This document shows, in pieces, positions 18,204 to 26,677 of a stretch of 64,000 nucleotides of DNA (position 1 is the first letter of the stretch; each line of letters opens with the position of its first letter). This stretch comes from an uncultured Sinobacteraceae bacterium (GTDB lineage: Bacteria > Pseudomonadota > Gammaproteobacteria > Steroidobacterales > Steroidobacteraceae): contig CALEKY010000062.1 in the NCBI GenBank assembly GCA_937902995.1, positions 1 through 64,000 on the forward strand. Direction: 5' to 3'. Under the pieces are notes generated by a model, which was not told the origin of the DNA, ran no database searches, and saw only the letters and a program-made list of their open reading frames with translations. The position numbers were made by a program, and so were the translations under genes.

Positions 18204-18235
18204 AAAAAACCCCGGCGCAGCGTCCTGCGCCAGGG
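18204..18235 (-). terminator. Intrinsic terminator of the HiPIP gene
   Basis: On the minus strand an 11-bp GC-rich stem (CCCTGGCGCAG with CTGCGCCGGGG, one mismatch) and a GACG loop are followed by TTTTTT. It lies 22 bases past the HiPIP stop codon. Confidence 0.85.
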
Positions 18236-18256
18236 TCTTTCGTACGATACGTGCGA

Positions 18257-18604
18257 CTAGATCTTTGCGCCCGGCTTCAGATTCCAGACCTTGCACCAGC
18301 CCTTCGCATTGACGAGCTTGCCGGGGAACAGATTGCAGGGACGCCACTCGTCGCCTTCCTTGCCGACGAGGTGCACGCAGTTGTCGCACCGGCTGCCGGG
18401 CTTGTATTGCGGAACCTTGTTCGGATCGAGCTTCGAGGCGTCGTGCACGTATCCCATCGAGGTTGCCAGCGGCTCGCTTTCTTCGATGTGAGGCAACGAC
18501 TGCTGCGCTGCTGCCTCGCGAACGAGACCGGCGGCAGGCAAGGCGGCCATTCCGACCAGGGCTTTCTTCAGTAGCGTACGACGATCGAGACGCGAATCGC
18601 TCAT
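18257..18604 (-). CDS. High-potential iron-sulfur protein (HiPIP)
   Basis: A 115-aa periplasmic electron carrier with a [4Fe-4S] cluster cycling between 3+ and 2+. A Tat-type leader (DRRTLLKKALVGMAALPAA) ends near AAAQ. Cluster ligands are C73, C76 (CDNC), C90 and C104 (GWC), with the HiPIP spacing. A GAGG ribosome site lies before ATG 18602-18604, and the gene has its own terminator, so it is monocistronic. Likely partners are a bc1 complex and a terminal oxidase or reductase outside this window. Confidence 0.93.
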   Translation of the reverse strand: MSDSRLDRRTLLKKALVGMAALPAAGLVREAAAQQSLPHIEESEPLATSMGYVHDASKLDPNKVPQYKPGSRCDNCVHLVGKEGDEWRPCNLFPGKLVNAKGWCKVWNLKPGAKI

Positions 18605-18750
18605 GATTGACCTCGATGGTTTGCAAAGTGCAATGGCGGAATTCTAACCGGGAGCGTCGCTAAAGAAGACACGGATAAGAGAACTTCACAGTCCGTGCGG
18701 CGATCGCGCAATGCGTACGCTTCTCAATTGCATTCACTCAACGGCCGTGT

Positions 18751-19230
18751 TCATTTCAAGCGCCGCGGTGCGACGAGCACACCGTCTTCGTCGGCATACA
18801 GCCAGTGGCCGGGGGTGAACGTCACATCGGCAAATCGAACGACGATATCGCGCTGTCCTTCGCCGCGTTTTTCGGTGCGGAATGGATGCGTACCCAGCGC
18901 TTTGACTCCGATCGCCATCTCGGAAATGGCGGCGCTATCGCGAATACATCCATAGATCACGATGCCGGCCCAACCGTTGTCGACTGCGTTCTTGGCGAGC
19001 AGATCGCCGAGGATGGCCCGCCGCATGGAACCGCCGCCATCGACGACGAGCACCCGCCCTTGACCCGGCTCGTTCACCGCATCGCGAACGAGCGAGTTGT
19101 CTTCGAAACACTTGATCGTTGCGATCGGACCCGCGAAACGAACCTTGCCGCCGAAATCGCGAAAGACCGGCTGGCAAGCTTGTACTTCGGCAAAGAACTC
19201 GTCGGAAAGATCGGTGGTGGCGAAACTCAC
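18751..19230 (-). CDS. rraA: RraA-family protein (RNase E regulator / HMG aldolase-like)
   Basis: A 159-aa RraA protein. The family trimer binds the RNase E C-terminal domain in E. coli, and close relatives are 4-hydroxy-4-methyl-2-oxoglutarate aldolases. The conserved glycine-rich segment [15 protein letters not shown] and the YGCIRDS region are present. The GTG start is preceded by GAGG 7 bases upstream. Regulator and aldolase activities cannot be separated from sequence. The 5' flank contains a heptamer array. Confidence 0.9.
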   Translation of the reverse strand: MSFATTDLSDEFFAEVQACQPVFRDFGGKVRFAGPIATIKCFEDNSLVRDAVNEPGQGRVLVVDGGGSMRRAILGDLLAKNAVDNGWAGIVIYGCIRDSAAISEMAIGVKALGTHPFRTEKRGEGQRDIVVRFADVTFTPGHWLYADEDGVLVAPRRLK

Positions 19231-19236
19231 AGGTGG

Positions 19237-19264
19237 CCTCGTGATTCGTAATTCGTGACTCGAG
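19237..19264. repeat. Heptamer array, GTGAYTC family
   Basis: Four units (CGTGATT, CGTAATT, CGTGACT, CGAGG) lie directly upstream of rraA, starting about 7 bases from its GTG start, so they form its 5' leader. Confidence 0.7.
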
Positions 19265-19340
19265 GAGCGGACCTTGGCGGTCAGTGTGAGCCCTTAAGAT
19301 ACATGAAACTCACTGCTCTCCCGAGACGCGGCCGAGCCGC

Positions 19341-19384
19341 TACGAGTCACGAATCACGGATCACGAGTCACCAGTCGCGAGGCA
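19341..19384. repeat. Heptamer array, GTGAYTC family
   Basis: Six units of (T)CACGAGT/CACGAAT/CACGGAT type end four bases before the 3' end of the SPOR-like gene. With the array at 19237-19264 they make an imperfect inverted pair flanking about 75 bp of unique DNA. Confidence 0.7.
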
Positions 19385-19387
19385 CGC

Positions 19388-21277
19388 TCAAGAATCCCGC
19401 CCCAGCCTGAACATCTTCGCGAGCAGCGAATTGCTTTTCGGCAGCTTGCGGATGCCGCTTGCGGAGAGTTCTTCTTCGCGGGCTTCTTCGAGTAGTTGCT
19501 CTTCGAGGCTCTTCTTCGACCGCAAGGCTTTGTGTTTGCCGGAGGCGAAGCTCTTCGACAAAGGCGCAGAACGCTTGGTCGCCGGCGGCGACGACTTCGA
19601 CGCCGTCTTGAGATTCTTGTACGTGCCGCTCGTGCCGAGCGCACGATGTGCACCGGTCGAATTCAACGCCTTGTGCACACCGGTGGATGAGGTTTTGAAT
19701 GTGCCGGTCGCGCTCGTATCGACGCGCGGTGCTTCGACCTCCATCGTCACCGTCGGGATGTGTTTCGGTGTGCGGTCGCGCGCCTGACTCAAGTCGAGCA
19801 CTTCGGCCTTGGGTTGCGGCTTCGGAGTCGGCGGATCCTTGAAGCGTGCGTGCTCGGCGATGCTGATACGCACGACGGTCGGCGCCGCGAAGAAGGTCTT
19901 GAGGTAGCCGCATACCGCTTCCGCCGAGATTTCTTCGCGGAAGAAACCGAGACGCAACGAGTGCGTGATCTTGCCGCTGCCCGCGTTGGCGACCGAATAC
20001 AACCGATACGCCTCGAAGATATCGAGCCTCGGCATCGCGTCGAGGTTCACCGGCTGATCGGAGATGGCGAGCTGGATCGCATACCATTTCTCCTTGCTCT
20101 CGTCGGCAAGCTCGTCGCTCGTGAGCGCACGAATGGTCTGCGTGGAATCGAGATCGGGCAGCTTGCCTGTCGTTTGCGCAGCGCCGGCGGCTGGCTTGCC
20201 GAGTCCGATGTTCGGCGCGGGCGCAGGTGTCTGCACCGTTTGCGGCGCAGGCGAGGATTTCGCCTGAGCGCCCTGGGGCTTGGCCGGCGTCTTTGGCTGT
20301 AGCGCCGGTAGCTTAGACGAGGCTTCGAGCGACAACGATGTTTCCGGGATTTCTGCACCGCGTCCGACGCGGAACGGCTCGTTGCTCGACGCTGCGTTTG
20401 CCGGTTTCTTCGCCGCGGGCGCCGGCTCCGATTCGAGCGTCAGCTCGATTTCCGCGAGCAGTTTCGATGGCGGTTCGAGCGTTGGCTTGACCGCCTTTTG
20501 CGGCTGCGCGTTCTGCGCCTCCGGTTCCTTCGCATGAGCAGGCTGCGGCGCCTTGATGACGTCTTGTGTCTTGAAGACTGGTGCGACGACTTGCGCGGCC
20601 GGTGCCTGCGGCGTCTCGAGCTTGGGCGGCTCCCAGCTCAATTCGATTTCGACGGGCTCGCCTTCAATGGGCGCCGTCGTGGGCGTACGTGCAGGAGTCG
20701 ACGCCGGCGCGCCTGCAGCAGGCTGTGCAGCAGCTCGATTCGTTGTATTGGCAGCTGCGGCACTCTTGGCTGCAGCGGCTTGGATGCCCGCAGCGCGAAC
20801 CCGAACCGTGTCGCTCGTCGTAGGTGCGGCAGATACGCTCGTACTTGCGGCGGTTGCAGGCGAAGAAACTGGTTTAACCGGTGCGCGGTTCTCGACGACG
20901 ACCGTCATCTTCGGAGGTGCGGGCGGTTCGACGACGAAGCCGCGCGTGAATTTTTTGTCCTCCTCGCACAGGCAGGTCGTGAAGGCCGTCGGGTACGACT
21001 CGCGCACGACATTGAGCACGGCCTCTGCGTCCGCCTCGGTGGCGAAGAAGCCCAATCGCAAGCGATAACGCGTGCGGCCGTCTTCGCGGCGCGTGACTTG
21101 ATACAGGCGGTATTGTTCGAGGCCAGGCAGGGTCCTGGGAACGTTCGCGATCGGCGCGATCGAGGCGCAGAGGTTGATCACGAACAGCGAGGTTCCAGCT
21201 CCCGTCGCGTTCAATAACGTCGCCGCTGCCAGATTGCCATCGTCAGCGACGAGTACCTTGCTCGTGTTCTGTTCCAC
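19388..21277 (-). CDS. Double SPOR-like protein under riboswitch control
   Basis: A 629-aa protein with two related modules (about 30-110 and 425-525). Each has a YRLY-V core and LRLGFF followed by an acidic Ala-rich helix, as in SPOR-type peptidoglycan-binding repeats. Between them lies a long Ala/Pro/Lys linker. A basic tail contains degenerate S-T-G-x-H-K-A-L units. No signal peptide or obvious transmembrane helix is visible, which is odd for a SPOR protein. GTG 21277 is chosen over ATG 21325 because GAGGGG lies 9 bases before it. The upstream leader carries a c-di-GMP-I riboswitch, so expression should follow cyclic di-GMP. Confidence 0.72.
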   Translation of the reverse strand: MEQNTSKVLVADDGNLAAATLLNATGAGTSLFVINLCASIAPIANVPRTLPGLEQYRLYQVTRREDGRTRYRLRLGFFATEADAEAVLNVVRESYPTAFTTCLCEEDKKFTRGFVVEPPAPPKMTVVVENRAPVKPVSSPATAASTSVSAAPTTSDTVRVRAAGIQAAAAKSAAAANTTNRAAAQPAAGAPASTPARTPTTAPIEGEPVEIELSWEPPKLETPQAPAAQVVAPVFKTQDVIKAPQPAHAKEPEAQNAQPQKAVKPTLEPPSKLLAEIELTLESEPAPAAKKPANAASSNEPFRVGRGAEIPETSLSLEASSKLPALQPKTPAKPQGAQAKSSPAPQTVQTPAPAPNIGLGKPAAGAAQTTGKLPDLDSTQTIRALTSDELADESKEKWYAIQLAISDQPVNLDAMPRLDIFEAYRLYSVANAGSGKITHSLRLGFFREEISAEAVCGYLKTFFAAPTVVRISIAEHARFKDPPTPKPQPKAEVLDLSQARDRTPKHIPTVTMEVEAPRVDTSATGTFKTSSTGVHKALNSTGAHRALGTSGTYKNLKTASKSSPPATKRSAPLSKSFASGKHKALRSKKSLEEQLLEEAREEELSASGIRKLPKSNSLLAKMFRLGRDS

Positions 21278-21450
21278 GCCAGTTCCCCTCGTTTCGGCGG
21301 CGCAAGTCGGCCACCGAGATTCCATCGATCGGCAAATCGCTTCGGGCGGGGAGCGCGAATGCAGGCGCGCTTTCAGTCCACGTCCAGTCGCTCAGGCGAT
21401 CGGACCGAGTCGTCCGACGGCGAACTGGCAAGGCAACGTACGTTGCTGCA

Positions 21451-21540
21451 GTGGCGACCCCGCTGTCTTAGGAAATGCATCCCTTAGACCGGAAGCTTTG
21501 CGTCCCCACCTTTCGGCGGGTTTGCCCTTGACACCGAGAA
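21451..21540 (-). ncRNA. Cyclic di-GMP-I riboswitch (GEMM-I aptamer)
   Basis: Read on the minus strand, the leader has the GEMM-I hallmarks in order: AGGGCAAACC (21518-21528), a hairpin capped by GAAA (21506-21519), GGACGCAAAGC (21495-21505), TTCCGGTCTAAG, a second hairpin with TGCA loop and CCTAAGACAGCGGGGTCGCC. The GAAA tetraloop and its receptor-like CCTAAG are conserved. Its 3' end is about 173 bases ahead of the SPOR-like gene's GTG start. I did not find an unambiguous expression-platform terminator, so on or off action is open. Confidence 0.9.
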
Positions 21541-21655
21541 AGATCTTCGGCACGGCGCTGTGATAAGTCAAGGGAAACAGTCGCTTTCGGCAGACGTGCG
21601 ACGCGAGCGACGGGGCGGCTTCTGACGTACGAAAAAGGGTTATGTCGTAGAGGTC

Positions 21656-21680
21656 GTCGCACGCGCATCGCGCGTGCGAC
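21656..21680. repeat. Strong inverted repeat between two minus-strand genes
   Basis: GTCGCACGCGC and GCGCGTGCGAC form a perfect 11-bp stem with a 3-base loop, 32 bases past the stop of the 113-aa gene. A competing pair, GTTATGTCG (21639-21647) with CGACATAAC (21677-21685), shares the right arm. On the minus strand a short T run (TTTTT) follows about 20 bases later, so this may be a weak terminator. Confidence 0.5.
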
Positions 21681-21711
21681 ATAACGTAATCAGAGGGATT
21701 GGGCAGTCGGC

Positions 21712-22053
21712 TCAGACGGCGATGCGCGTCCACGCTTCCTTGCTTCCGCTTGCGGGCTCTCCAGCCATGATTCGAGGGGCGAGCTGCGAGACGATGTGGA
21801 CCTGTGCGGCATCGGATAGGCCGAGCGCTCGAAGGGCGCCCTCGAGACCTTCGATCAGTTGGCGACGCTCGTTCTCGGTCGGGCATCCGTCGCGCGCCAG
21901 TGCGGCCAGCTCATCGCCGACGCTTTGGATCGTCTCGGCGATCGACGGAGCGAACTCGCTCAGATCGCCGCGCAGCCGGGCGGCAAATCGGAACGAGTTG
22001 TAGGCGCACATATAGGCGCGGTTACGAAGCTTGAGGTTCTTCAGAAGACCCAT
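21712..22053 (-). CDS. Unknown 113-aa protein
   Basis: Not recognised. The protein starts MGLLKNLKLRNRAYMCAY and appears helical and soluble with no signal peptide. A perfect GGAGGA site five bases before ATG 22053 decides the start; the frame itself extends further upstream. The middle (RGDLSEFAPSIAETIQSVGDEL) looks like an amphipathic helix bundle. No domain assignment is possible by eye. Confidence 0.6.
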   Translation of the reverse strand: MGLLKNLKLRNRAYMCAYNSFRFAARLRGDLSEFAPSIAETIQSVGDELAALARDGCPTENERRQLIEGLEGALRALGLSDAAQVHIVSQLAPRIMAGEPASGSKEAWTRIAV

Positions 22054-22218
22054 CGCGTTCCTCCGGGGGCGATCACGCGCTGGCAAAGTGTGGAGTGCGT
22101 CGCACTCAACGTGATGTGCTTGAGATCCCAAATCTGTTTGTTGTCTAGAAACAACGTTTCAAAACAAAAACATGCGCCCCGAGCGTGTCATGCACGCCAA
22201 ACAACGACGCATGGGGAG

Positions 22219-22245
22219 TTGACTTCCGCAGCAGGCGGAAATCAA
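22219..22245. repeat. Small inverted repeat after the 99-aa gene
   Basis: TTGACTTCCGC and GCGGAAATCAA pair with one mismatch around a 5-base loop, immediately past the stop of the minus-strand gene at 22253. No T run follows, so a terminator role is uncertain. Confidence 0.35.
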
Positions 22246-22252
22246 TAAGGCT

Positions 22253-22552
22253 TCAGGCCCGTCCGACGTTCCGGTCGGTCGGCGAGTGGAAGTATTCGCT
22301 TTCTTCTGCGAACTGCCGGACCAGCTTGAGGAGCTCCTCGAGACGGCTCTCCGCCGTGCCGATGACCAGGCATTCTTCGCATTCCGGGTCGGCGCATGGC
22401 TGGCGCGAATACAGCCAGTACTGCACGGCCCCCGCGAGCAAGCCGTCCGCGATGTCCCAGATGTCTGCCTTCTGGTCGGTGTCCGCGATCCTGTTACCTA
22501 GATCGACAGCCTTGCCGAAAGCCTCGCTGAAAGGATTGTCTGAGTGCTGCAT
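22253..22552 (-). CDS. Unknown 99-aa acidic protein
   Basis: Not recognised. It is a soluble acidic protein with a helical N-terminal half (DIWDIADGLLAGAVQYWLY), then a compact Cys cluster CADPECEEC that could bind metal, and a second helix. There is no export signal. It lies with the next small gene on the minus strand, separated by about 200 bp that include an AT-rich stretch likely to hold the latter's promoter. Confidence 0.6.
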   Translation of the reverse strand: MQHSDNPFSEAFGKAVDLGNRIADTDQKADIWDIADGLLAGAVQYWLYSRQPCADPECEECLVIGTAESRLEELLKLVRQFAEESEYFHSPTDRNVGRA

Positions 22553-22729
22553 GAGCCTACTGTTAAGCGGTGCCTGAAGATCTGCCTACATTGTAATCCG
22601 CTTCGCATGAACGGATGCCAAGCGGACAAGTTCGCTCTTCCGTGTTGACGGAATCCCAAAACGCTGCCGTCGACGCGCCGGTGGTGGTACTGTGCCGGCC
22701 TCGAACGCTTGGTCTGAACGAGGCATCCG

Positions 22730-23134
22730 ATGGCTGACGAACGCACCGCCGACCCGCAAATGGACAGTGCGGCCCTTTACCAGGAAGAGATCTTTACCGA
22801 CCGGAAAGTCGGCGCTATCCGCCGCCTGACGCCCGTGACCGCCGACGGCACCGTCGATCCCAGCCGCCCGGTCTTGTTCCTCGGGCAAGCCGAGATCATG
22901 ACCAATATGGGTCCCATGCCGATCAGTTTCGAGATCGAAGGAAAGTCGCTTGCGGAGGCGGTCGCGAATTTCTCGTCGGCAGCGACGGCCGCCGTCGAGC
23001 GCACCGTACAGCAGCTCCAGGAGCTGCGTCGGCAAGCGGCCTCCCAACTCGTCGTGCCAACAGGCGGGCTGCCCCCGAATCTCGGCGGTCCCGGCGGTCC
23101 GGTCGGCCGCGGCGGCAAGATCCAACTGCCGTAG
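22730..23134 (+). CDS. Unknown 134-aa cytoplasmic protein
   Basis: Not recognised. The N-terminal 75 residues look beta-rich (VGAIRRLTPVT, VLFLGQAEIMTNMG, PISFEIEG). An Ala-rich amphipathic helix (80-112) and a Gly/Pro tail (PPNLGGPGGPVGRGG) follow. A GAGG site 7 bases before ATG supports the start. It lies upstream of the ATP-grasp/Anbu block in the same orientation, but a 240-bp gap makes cotranscription doubtful. Confidence 0.65.
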   Translation: MADERTADPQMDSAALYQEEIFTDRKVGAIRRLTPVTADGTVDPSRPVLFLGQAEIMTNMGPMPISFEIEGKSLAEAVANFSSAATAAVERTVQQLQELRRQAASQLVVPTGGLPPNLGGPGGPVGRGGKIQLP

Positions 23135-23375
23135 ATCGCCGGCACACATTTCGTTCGACTCCTTTCGCTAGACGTCTTCGGGCGGGGCGCGTGCATCGTT
23201 CGCGCCCTCTGTTCCTGCACTGCGCTGGACGCTCGCACCATTTTGGCGCGGGCGTTCGCCACATCTCGCGCGCGAACTGCCATTTTCGCGAGCAAAACGC
23301 TGCAACTGCGTGCGACAGTCGCTGGCACGCTTTTCGCTCGGTCCGGTGCACTTCCAAACCAACGTCGGATCTTGG

Positions 23376-24791
23376 ATGCGGCCGATACCGTACGACGAGA
23401 TGTATGCCGCCGATGGAAGCGTCCGTCCGCACTACCGCGTATTCGCATCGTGGCTCGCGGAGACGCCGGCCGAGCACGTGGCGCGCAAACGGGCAGAGGC
23501 CGACACGCTGTTTCATCGTGTCGGCATCACGTTCGCCGTGCACGGCGAAGAAGCGGGCACCGAACGGCTCATTCCGTTCGACATCGTTCCTCGGATCATC
23601 CCGGCGGCAGAGTGGTCCCGCCTGGCTGCGGGTTTGAAACAGCGCGTCCGCGCGCTGAACGCATTCATCAACGACATCTACCACGATCAAGAGATCCTGC
23701 GCGCAGGGAGGATTCCCGGCGAACAAGTTCTCTGTAACCCGCAGTATCGACCCGAAATGCAGGGCATCGATGTGCCCGGCTCGATCTACGCGCACATCGC
23801 GGGCGTCGACGTCGTGCGTGCAGGCGAGGGCGAGTTCTATGTGCTCGAGGACAATCTGCGCGTACCCTCGGGTGTTTCGTACATGCTCGAAGACCGCCGC
23901 ATGATGATGCGGTTGTTCCCCGAGTTGTTCGCGCGTCAGTCGATCGCGCCGGTCGAGCACTATCCCGACCTGCTGCTCGAGAATCTGCGCAGCGTTGCGC
24001 CGCCCGGTGTGAACGATCCCACGGTCGTGTTGCTCACGCCGGGGGCCTACAACAGCGCTTACTTCGAGCACGCTTTCCTCGCGCAGCAGATGGGCATCGA
24101 GCTCGTCGAGGGCCAGGATCTGTTCGTCGACGGACAATTCGTCTACATGCGCACGACGCGCGGCCCGCAGCGCGTCGATGTGATCTATCGACGCATCGAC
24201 GACGATTTTCTGGATCCGCTCGTGTTCCGACCCGATTCGATGCTCGGCATCCCTGGGTTGCTCACGAGCTACCGTGCCGGCCGGGTGACGATCGCCAATG
24301 CCATCGGCACGGGCGTTGCCGACGACAAATCCATCTATCCGTACGTGCCCGAGATGATCCGTTTCTATCTCGGCGAAGAACCGTTGCTGGCGAACGTACC
24401 GACGTACGTGTTGCGCCGAAAGGAAGACTTCGAATACGCGCTGTCGCACCTGCACGAGCTCGTCGTGAAAGAGGTTCACGGCGCCGGCGGCTATGGGATG
24501 CTGATCGGCCCGAACGCAACGCAGGCCGAGCTGGCTGCGTTTCGCGAGCGCATCAGACGCTTTCCCGAGCGGTATATCGCGCAGCCGACATTGGCTTTGT
24601 CGGCATGTCCCACGTTCGTCGAGTCGGGCATCGCACCGCGCCACATCGACTTGCGGCCGTTCGTTCTCTCCGGTCGCGACGTCACGCTCGTGCCCGGCGG
24701 ATTGACGCGCGTCGCACTGCGCGAGGGATCGCTCGTCGTCAATTCATCGCAGGGCGGCGGTACGAAGGACACATGGGTGCTCGAACAATGA
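23376..24791 (+). CDS. Circularly permuted type 2 ATP-grasp protein
   Basis: A 471-aa COG2308-type enzyme. Typical features are an N-terminal WDEM-like YDEMYAADGSVRPHYR, FNAxIxDIYHDQEIL, a YRPEMQGI segment, VLEDNLRVPSGVSYMLEDR (acidic Mg/ATP site), VDVIYRRIDDDFLDP, and KEVHGAGGYGM near 390. It is predicted to ligate amino acids or peptides using ATP. It heads a same-strand block with alpha-E, transglutaminase-like and Anbu genes. ATG 23376 is chosen because family members begin just before the YDEM motif; no strong ribosome site is visible and the frame is open further upstream. Confidence 0.9.
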   Translation: MRPIPYDEMYAADGSVRPHYRVFASWLAETPAEHVARKRAEADTLFHRVGITFAVHGEEAGTERLIPFDIVPRIIPAAEWSRLAAGLKQRVRALNAFINDIYHDQEILRAGRIPGEQVLCNPQYRPEMQGIDVPGSIYAHIAGVDVVRAGEGEFYVLEDNLRVPSGVSYMLEDRRMMMRLFPELFARQSIAPVEHYPDLLLENLRSVAPPGVNDPTVVLLTPGAYNSAYFEHAFLAQQMGIELVEGQDLFVDGQFVYMRTTRGPQRVDVIYRRIDDDFLDPLVFRPDSMLGIPGLLTSYRAGRVTIANAIGTGVADDKSIYPYVPEMIRFYLGEEPLLANVPTYVLRRKEDFEYALSHLHELVVKEVHGAGGYGMLIGPNATQAELAAFRERIRRFPERYIAQPTLALSACPTFVESGIAPRHIDLRPFVLSGRDVTLVPGGLTRVALREGSLVVNSSQGGGTKDTWVLEQ

Positions 24792-24837
24792 AGATGCGCG
24801 AGACGACGAGCGCACGATTGGCGAACGGCGTTGCCTC

Positions 24838-25779
24838 ATGCTGAGCCGAACCGCCGATCATCTGTATTGGATGGCGAGGTACATCGAGCGTGCCGAGAAC
24901 CTAGCGCGCATGCTCGAAGTGAATTACCGAATGTCCCTGCTGCCGCAAGCGCCGGAAATCATCGAGCAGGGTTGGGCCGCAACGCTTGCGATCATCGGTC
25001 TGCTCGACGCCTTCAAAGAGCGTTATAGCGTCGTGACGCCGGCGAACGCGCTCGCGTTCCTGGCGCTCGACCGCGACAACCCGGCGAGCATCTACAGCTG
25101 CATGCGGGCGGCGCGCGAGAACGCGCGCGCAGTGCGCGGCACGCTCACTTCCGAGATTTGGGAGACGCTCAATTCCACGTGGCTCGAGTTGCGGGCTGCG
25201 GGCGCGGTGTCCGAGGCGGAGATGGGCAATTTCTTCGAGTGGGTGAAGCATCGCGCTCATCTCGCGCGCGGCGTCATTCAAGGCACGATGCTGCAGGACG
25301 AAGCGTGGCACTTCATTTGGCTGGGAACGTATCTCGAGCGCGGCGACAGCACGGCTCGCATTCTCGACGTGAAATACCACTTGTTGCTGCCGAGCGGAGA
25401 GAAAGCCGGCAGCGCAACCGACTATTACCAATGGAGCGCGCTGCTGCATTCGGTTTCTGCTTTCGAGATCTATCGCCGGGTGTATCGAGATCTGATCACG
25501 CCGCGACGCGTCGCGGAGCTGTTCGTGTTGCGCGACGACATGCCTCGATCGCTGCGCCGCTGCATGTCAGAGGTGTACTTGCACCTGCGCGCCGTGAGCA
25601 ATGCGCAGTCCGCCGAGACCGAACGCCGCGCGGGCGAACTGCAAGCGGCACTGCATTTCGGGCGCATCGAGAACATTTTCGCCATGGGCCTGCACGAATT
25701 TCTGGTGCAGTTCTTGGGCCGCACGCGGGATCTCGGCGAACGAATCTCGCGCGACTTCCTGGTGTCTGCTGCCGATTGA
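24838..25779 (+). CDS. Alpha-E domain protein
   Basis: A 313-aa all-helical COG2307 (alpha-E) protein. The start MLSRTADHLYWMARYIERAENLAR is diagnostic. Further conserved acidic and Arg helices include WHFIWLGTYLERGDSTARILD. These proteins nearly always accompany the COG2308 ATP-grasp, and a binding or accessory role is assumed. The gene starts 46 bases after the ATP-grasp stop and is followed 14 bases later by the transglutaminase-like gene. Confidence 0.92.
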   Translation: MLSRTADHLYWMARYIERAENLARMLEVNYRMSLLPQAPEIIEQGWAATLAIIGLLDAFKERYSVVTPANALAFLALDRDNPASIYSCMRAARENARAVRGTLTSEIWETLNSTWLELRAAGAVSEAEMGNFFEWVKHRAHLARGVIQGTMLQDEAWHFIWLGTYLERGDSTARILDVKYHLLLPSGEKAGSATDYYQWSALLHSVSAFEIYRRVYRDLITPRRVAELFVLRDDMPRSLRRCMSEVYLHLRAVSNAQSAETERRAGELQAALHFGRIENIFAMGLHEFLVQFLGRTRDLGERISRDFLVSAAD

Positions 25780-25793
25780 ACGGGGGACGGAAC

Positions 25794-26609
25794 ATGCAAC
25801 TTCACATCCGACACGAAACGCTTTATCGCTACGGAGAGCCCGTTAAGCGCAGCGTCCAGAACTTGCGTCTGACGCCGAGACGCGAACCGACGCAACGTGC
25901 GCTCAGCTGGCACATTGCCATGCCCGGTCGCCACCACGAGCAGATCGATGCGTACGGCAACGTCGTGCATCTGCTCACGCTCGACGAGCCGCATCGCGAA
26001 GTGCGCATCCTCGTCAATGGCGTCGTAGACATCGACGACACGCAGGGTGCGATCCTCTACGAAGACGGCCCGCTTTCGCCGCTGACCTACCTTGCGGAGA
26101 CGGCTCTGACGCGAGCCGATGAAGCGATCGGCAAGTTTGCTGCGCGCGTGTTCGCACGCGCGGAGGGCGATCGGCAGTCGCAGCTCCTGCGGCTTGCGGA
26201 GGCCGTGTGCGATGCCGTTCAGTACGAACAAGGTGCGACGGACGTTCACGAACCCGCTGCGAGCGCGTTTGCGCGCGGCAAGGGCGTCTGCCAAGACCAC
26301 GCACATGTCTTCATCTCGTGTTGCCGGTCGGTCGGCATTCCGGCGCGCTACGTGAGCGGCTATCTCTACGCCGGCAAGGATGGGGAGGTGGCGAGCCACG
26401 CATGGGTGGATGCCTGGCTCGGCGACGAGCGCAACGGCTGGCTGTCGATCGACGTCACGCACCGTACCCTGGCGGGAGGCAGACACTGTCGGCTGGCGGT
26501 CGGGCGCGATTACATGGATGCCTGTCCCGTGCGAGGCGTCAGACGCGGCGGCGGACACGAAGAAATGTTCGTCGCCGTGAGCGTCACGGCATCGAGGCAA
26601 CAGCAATAG
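25794..26609 (+). CDS. Transglutaminase-like cysteine peptidase
   Basis: A 271-aa COG1305 protein without signal peptide. An N-terminal beta domain (MQLHIRHETLYRYGEPV) precedes the papain-like core, with C166 in GKGVCQDHAH, H202 in SHAWVDAW and D220 in WLSIDVTH forming the triad. In this neighbourhood it is thought to cleave or exchange amide bonds made by the ATP-grasp enzyme. GGGGGA just before ATG 25794 fixes the start; the same frame is open far upstream but overlaps the alpha-E gene. Confidence 0.92.
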   Translation: MQLHIRHETLYRYGEPVKRSVQNLRLTPRREPTQRALSWHIAMPGRHHEQIDAYGNVVHLLTLDEPHREVRILVNGVVDIDDTQGAILYEDGPLSPLTYLAETALTRADEAIGKFAARVFARAEGDRQSQLLRLAEAVCDAVQYEQGATDVHEPAASAFARGKGVCQDHAHVFISCCRSVGIPARYVSGYLYAGKDGEVASHAWVDAWLGDERNGWLSIDVTHRTLAGGRHCRLAVGRDYMDACPVRGVRRGGGHEEMFVAVSVTASRQQQ

Positions 26610-26677
26610 CGGTGCCGTGCTGGTACGCTTCGGCCTCGCTGTCCGAAGCTGCAACCGACCGACGCGAAACAATTCCG

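Larger units (their letters stand above)
21278..21711. other. 434-bp leader region of the SPOR-like gene
   Basis: No protein gene is supported here. The region holds the GEMM-I riboswitch, about 170 bases of presumed expression platform (21278-21450, including a CAACGTACGTTG palindrome near 21434-21445) and a promoter-side segment with a strong hairpin at 21656-21680. Confidence 0.6.
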
